Source of the DNA: an uncultured Clostridia bacterium
Lineage (GTDB): Bacteria; Bacillota; Clostridia; Oscillospirales; Acutalibacteraceae
Direction: 5' to 3'
DNA length: 17,694 nt
Assembly (NCBI GenBank): GCA_946405475.1
Contig: CAMJHI010000017.1
Span: 1-17,694 of the forward strand
The number at the start of each line of letters is the position of its first letter. Positions within the stretch are counted from its first letter, which is position 1. A program made the translations under genes and the position numbers. Positions 15,206-17,694 of this stretch are shown here, piece by piece. The notes beneath the pieces are model-generated. The model saw nothing but the letters and a program-made list of their open reading frames with translations. It did no database searches and was not told the DNA's origin.

Positions 15206-15856
15206 ATGAAAAAAGAAAAAAAGCAAACCGAAAAGCGAGCGTGGAACCCGATCCTTGTGCTGGCTCTGGCTCTCGTCGCTGTTTTCGGGCTGTCGGCTCT
15301 GACCTACTCCTGGCTGACGGATTCCGCCTCCGCCGCGCCTTCGGATAACGACACGACCTATGAAAACGCTTACATCGGCGATTTTCAGTATGATTTTGAA
15401 TATTCGTTCGACGGCAATACGTGGACGGACGTCTCCGGTCAGGTCGGTGAAGGCGGCATTCCGGTGGATATCACCAACAGCAGCGCCGCCAATTATATTG
15501 GCAACCTTCAGTTCCGCGCCAAGCAGACCGGTTCCATGAAATCGACGGTGCGCGTCAAGTTTGCCTATCAGTGGTATAAAACGGCGGGCAGCACTGAAAC
15601 CGTGCTGCAGGGCCCGCAGCTTACCTTAACCCCCACTCTCGGCACCGGCTGGTCGCTGGTCAACAGCGACGGTTACTACCATTACATGGATGGCTCGTCC
15701 GTCGTGTTCCCGCAGGGCAGCTACGTTTCCGTGTGCAGCGGCTTCAGTGTCGGCACCGTACCGGTTTTCAACGGTCAGCTCAAGGTCGTCGCTTTGTTCG
15801 ACGGCGTTCAGTTCAACCGCTACCGTGAGGTCTGGGGCATCGATTCGCTTACCTGA
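15206..15856 (+). CDS. TasA/CalY-like exported protein 4 (SipW-dependent-type signal)
   Basis: A 216-residue protein. The N-terminus is strongly basic (MKKEKKQTEKR), followed by a hydrophobic segment at residues 15-33 and ALTYSWLTDS, the SipW-type motif in a slightly changed form (Trp-Leu in place of Trp-Phe). Likely cleavage is Ser35/Trp36. A later ASA/A site is also possible. The mature part starts with 'YIGDFQYDFEYSFDGNTW', resembling the first strand of exported protein 3. It continues with PVDITNSSAAN and VRVKFAYQWY, the NSS-plus-R.K..Y pattern of exported protein 2. No enzyme motif or anchor is seen. It is a likely matrix or fibre subunit, with the strongest ribosome site of the cluster. 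Confidence 0.85.
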   Translation: MKKEKKQTEKRAWNPILVLALALVAVFGLSALTYSWLTDSASAAPSDNDTTYENAYIGDFQYDFEYSFDGNTWTDVSGQVGEGGIPVDITNSSAANYIGNLQFRAKQTGSMKSTVRVKFAYQWYKTAGSTETVLQGPQLTLTPTLGTGWSLVNSDGYYHYMDGSSVVFPQGSYVSVCSGFSVGTVPVFNGQLKVVALFDGVQFNRYREVWGIDSLT

Positions 15857-15867
15857 AACTGTTGAGT

Positions 15868-15873
15868 AGGTGA
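15868..15873 (+). promoter_or_regulatory. Ribosome binding site AGGTGA for the Pro/Lys-rich membrane protein
   Basis: AGGTGA lies five bases before ATG 15879. The in-frame GTG at 15870 is inside this site and is therefore unlikely to be the start. Confidence 0.65.
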
Positions 15874-15878
15874 CCGCA

Positions 15879-16853
15879 ATGGCAAACAAAAGAAAAAATA
15901 AAAAAAAGAACGCGGCAGCCAAACAAAAGGCTGCCGCCGCATATATGAGCAAAAAGAACGCGCCGGTGCAAAAGCCGCAGGCGCCGAAGGCCGCCCCCAA
16001 GGCTGCGCCGGAAGAGGCTGACAAGGCCAAGCTCAACCCGCCGGTCGAAGCGGAAGCCGTCAACACGGAACCCGTCAAGACCGAGGCCGTTAAGGCAGAG
16101 GCTGTCAAGGCAGAGGCTGTGAAGACTGAACCGGTCAAGACTGACGCCGTCAACACGGAACCTGTCAAGGAACGGCCGACCGCGCCAAAAGCGGCGAAGC
16201 CCGCGCCGGTGAAAAAGCCGGTTCGTTCGGGCAAGCCCATGCCAAAGCCCAAACCCAAGCAGAAGCCGAAGCGCAAAAAAGAACCGTTGAAGCTCAAGGA
16301 TCTGCGGTGGGACCGCATCATTGCCGTGGCGCTCGTGTTCTGCGCGCTGGTGGCGGGGATCGTTGCGCTGATCTTCTGGCTGTCTACGCGCTTTTCCGTG
16401 CCGAAGGCGGCCATTCGGGAATATCGCGGCGTGAACTATTCCACCACCGAATTGTTTGAGATCCAGGCGGACGCTGCCGAGCAGAGCCGGTTGGCGGGTG
16501 AAATGAAACGCAAGGGCGACGTGAAGCTGTTCGAATATTACGCGGCTGACAAGCTGGTCATTCCCGACAAGGGCGAGCCCGGCTGGCTGAATCTGTCGAA
16601 CGCGTTCAACAACAAATACATTCTGATGGCGACCATCGTCGATGAAGCCGGCAACGTCTGCGCGCACACGCGGGGCATCCCGGCGGGCTTCACGCTCGGT
16701 GAGATCACGCTGGAATATTCGGTTCCCTACGGCACGCACAACATGCACCTGGTGGTCAGCGCTTATGATATCAAAACGCGCGAGGTGGTCGGCGTTCAGC
16801 ATTCGCCTTTGACCGTTCAGGTCGGAATTGAAGAGGAAATGACCGATGGCTAA
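15879..16853 (+). CDS. Single-pass membrane protein with repeat-bearing basic cytoplasmic tail
   Basis: A 324-residue protein of unrecognised family. Residues 1-146 are a Lys/Ala/Pro-rich, disordered-looking tail. It includes eight tandem five-residue repeats of the type VKTEA/VNTEP (residues 61-100) and then a very basic PKPK/KRKK stretch just before a membrane segment at about 147-169. By the positive-inside rule the tail is cytoplasmic. Residues 170-324 would be outside. The part at about 237-317 (GW.NLSN..NNKYIL through LGEITLEYSVPYG to VVSAYD...VVGV) aligns by eye with the outer domain of the next gene. It has no signal-peptidase or sortase motif. Position after the exported proteins suggests an anchor, docking or assembly role, which is inference. 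Confidence 0.85.
   Translation: MANKRKNKKKNAAAKQKAAAAYMSKKNAPVQKPQAPKAAPKAAPEEADKAKLNPPVEAEAVNTEPVKTEAVKAEAVKAEAVKTEPVKTDAVNTEPVKERPTAPKAAKPAPVKKPVRSGKPMPKPKPKQKPKRKKEPLKLKDLRWDRIIAVALVFCALVAGIVALIFWLSTRFSVPKAAIREYRGVNYSTTELFEIQADAAEQSRLAGEMKRKGDVKLFEYYAADKLVIPDKGEPGWLNLSNAFNNKYILMATIVDEAGNVCAHTRGIPAGFTLGEITLEYSVPYGTHNMHLVVSAYDIKTREVVGVQHSPLTVQVGIEEEMTDG
16059..16178 (+). repeat. 15-base tandem repeats encoding VKTEA/VNTEP pentapeptides
   Basis: Eight consecutive 15-base units code for VNTEP, VKTEA, VKAEA, VKAEA, VKTEP, VKTDA, VNTEP and VKERP in the cytoplasmic tail. The bases vary at wobble positions (GTC/GTT/GTG, AAG, GAG/GAA), so the array is not recent throughout. The AAGGCAGAGGCTGT stretch is nearly identical in two adjacent units. 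Confidence 0.85.
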
Positions 16854-17382
16854 ACCGAAAACCATTTTCAAAAAGCTGTTTTCGTCCGAAGTCAACGTCA
16901 GGCTTGCGGCAATTCTGGCTGCGGTGAGCGTTTTATTTCTGGCGCTGACGGTGTGGATGCTGGCGCAGCTCGGCTTTTTCCACATGATCTGGGGGCTGGC
17001 GATCCCGCGGGCGAAGCCGCATCCGGGCGTGATCTCGCAGGAAAACCAGATCACAGCTGTGCCGAGGGGCGAGCTGCGGTTTCGCTTGAATGACGACATC
17101 ACGTTCAAGAACGCTTACGGCAAGGGCACGCTGATGTTTGAAAACCCGGAAAGCAGCCGTTATTTGCTGGAATTCAACATTTACCGTCCGCAGGACCGCA
17201 GCAACGCCATTTACGTGTCGCCGCGGCTCCAGCCCGGCGAATGTCTGATCAACGACAAGCTTGACAAGCCGCAGAAAAAAGGGTTTTACCCCTGCATCTG
17301 CATCGTGCGCGCTTATGATTCGGCCGGAAAATACGTCGGCAGCAACGTCGTTGACGTGAAGATCACAATTGAAGCCAACTGA
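16846..17382 (+). CDS. Single-pass membrane protein, paralogue of the preceding outer domain
   Basis: A 178-residue protein. A short basic N-terminus (MAKPKTIFKK) precedes a hydrophobic segment at residues 19-45, then an outer domain. Residues 96-176 (LMFEN..SSRYLL through YVSPRLQPGECL..DKLDKPQKKGFY to VRAYDSAGKYVGSN) align by eye with residues 237-317 of the preceding protein. Both end in a V.VGIE or VKITIE strand. Three Cys (133, 150, 152) are present in the outer domain. A similar 'LxPGxxI...L...L..GxY' pattern is familiar from small Firmicute membrane proteins near exported-fibre genes, though I cannot name the family. The start overlaps the previous gene by eight bases, with AGAGGA eight bases upstream, so coupling is likely. 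Confidence 0.86.
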   Translation: MAKPKTIFKKLFSSEVNVRLAAILAAVSVLFLALTVWMLAQLGFFHMIWGLAIPRAKPHPGVISQENQITAVPRGELRFRLNDDITFKNAYGKGTLMFENPESSRYLLEFNIYRPQDRSNAIYVSPRLQPGECLINDKLDKPQKKGFYPCICIVRAYDSAGKYVGSNVVDVKITIEAN

Positions 17383-17407
17383 AAAGCCCGCCTCAGGCGG
17401 GCTTTTT
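17382..17407 (+). terminator. Rho-independent terminator of the operon
   Basis: A seven-base-pair G/C stem (GCCCGCC / GGCGGGC, 17386-17102 excluded; exact arms 17386-17392 and 17396-17402) closes a three-base TCA loop. AAAA precedes it and TTTTT follows. The A and T runs can extend the stem, so it could end transcription in both directions. It begins at the last base of the final stop codon. Confidence 0.92.
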
Positions 17408-17443
17408 CAATGCGAAAGGCGAAATGATAGAACCTCTTTTTTA

Positions 17444-17469
17444 GGCTCTTCGTCAATTGGGTAAGAACA
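17444..17469. mobile_element. Possible lone ISL3-like terminal inverted repeat
   Basis: The sequence begins GGCTCTTCGTCAATTGGG. This resembles the terminal inverted repeats of ISL3-family elements, which typically start GGCTCTT followed by TCAAAT-like bases. The call rests on memory of the family pattern. No transposase and no opposite end are in the window, so at most it is a remnant or the edge of an element. Confidence 0.3.
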
Positions 17470-17470
17470 T

Positions 17471-17498
17471 AAAAGTTTCAGTCAAGCCTTTTCAAAGG
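17471..17498. repeat. Direct repeat copy 1 (28 bases)
   Basis: It begins AAAAGTTTCAGTCAAGCC and matches 17549-17576 at 27 of 28 positions. The difference is A at 17480 against G at 17558. This copy lacks the complete hairpin that follows in copy 2. Confidence 0.9.
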
Positions 17499-17548
17499 AA
17501 AAGCGGGCGAAACCCTGATAAAAAAAACGAGGACAGATATCAAAAAAC

Positions 17549-17576
17549 AAAAGTTTCGGTCAAGCCTTTTCAAAGG
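17549..17576. repeat. Direct repeat copy 2 (28 bases), leading into a hairpin array
   Basis: It begins AAAAGTTTCGGTCAAGCC. It runs straight into the first of four hairpins, so it is the more complete copy of the element. Confidence 0.9.
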
Positions 17577-17683
17577 CTTGCGGAATCCAAAGGCGGCGCC
17601 TTTGGTCGCTGACCGCAGTCAGCGAAAACCTGAGAATTCCAAAAGCGCAGGAGGGGAGGCGAAACAGTCCGGTGGACTGTTTC
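17561..17683. repeat. Four consecutive hairpins, dispersed intergenic repeat type
   Basis: Perfect stems occur at 17561-17580 (CAAGCCTT/AAGGCTTG), 17587-17605 (CCAAAGGC/GCCTTTGG, GGC loop), 17607-17624 (CGCTGAC/GTCAGCG) and 17661-17683 (GAAACAGTCC/GGACTGTTTC, GGT loop). A purine-rich GGAGGGGAGG stretch precedes the last. The layout resembles intergenic repeat families I associate with Oscillospiraceae genomes. That association is from memory. Confidence 0.75.
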
Positions 17684-17694
17684 GGCGTGGGGAA

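Larger units (their letters stand above)
17408..17694. other. Gene-free tail with repeats and hairpins
   Basis: No reading frame with a ribosome site or protein-like composition is seen on either strand. The segment holds a possible insertion-sequence end (17444-17469), a duplicated 28-base element and four hairpins. Confidence 0.7.

Noticed and set aside
16059..16178. CRISPR-like array
   Set aside because: The 15-base units are contiguous, have no spacers, and are in frame within a gene.
15849..17108. Long open frame on the - strand (about 419 codons) opposite the two membrane proteins
   Set aside because: Its translation includes simple Leu/Gly/Asp repeats that mirror the VKTEA units. The + strand genes have ribosome sites, membrane segments and a terminator.
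17549..17694. Small gene or riboswitch in the right-hand tail
   Set aside because: Frames are short and interrupted and no ribosome site fits. The region lies after the operon with no gene following in the window, so a riboswitch cannot be supported.

Overview
The window looks like a Gram-positive, G+C-rich member of the Firmicutes, most likely a gut clostridium of the Oscillospiraceae type. The basis is AGGAGG-type ribosome binding sites, SipW-class signal peptidases with TasA/camelysin-type exported proteins, and a GLUG-repeat giant protein. The family-level placement is inference. All supported genes are on the + strand and read as one long export/matrix operon.

Region 1 (1-11652) is one uninterrupted reading frame, already open at base 1, so the true start lies outside the window. 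It encodes at least 3883 residues of a GLUG-repeat beta-helix-like protein with five recognisable repeat modules joined by beta-rich, Ig-like linkers. Regularly spaced Asn-Cys or Asp-Cys motifs run through it. Its C-terminus has no LPXTG motif, membrane anchor, SLH or dockerin that I can see.

Region 2 (11727-15856) follows a strong stem-loop without a T-tract. It holds four small exported proteins with SipW-dependent-type signal peptides (here numbered 1-4) and three different SipW/ER-type signal peptidases, in the order exported1-SipA-SipB-exported2-SipC-exported3-exported4. Most junctions overlap or abut, so co-translation is likely. The four signal peptides end in the same short motif, Ala or Ser followed by Trp and Phe or Leu.

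Region 3 (15879-17382) holds two single-pass membrane proteins with homologous-looking outer domains. The first has a long basic cytoplasmic tail with a five-residue repeat. A rho-independent terminator at 17382-17407 ends the operon.

Region 4 (17408-17694) has no gene. It holds a possible lone ISL3-like insertion-sequence end, a 28-base direct repeat in two copies, and a run of four hairpins typical of dispersed intergenic repeats.

Taken together, this looks like a cell-surface fibre or matrix assembly locus. A giant adhesin-like protein and several TasA-like subunits would be processed by multiple dedicated signal peptidases, with two membrane proteins as possible anchors or assembly factors. 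The individual families are known. The combination of three signal peptidases, four cognate-type substrates, a giant GLUG protein and a paired membrane module is what deserves attention.
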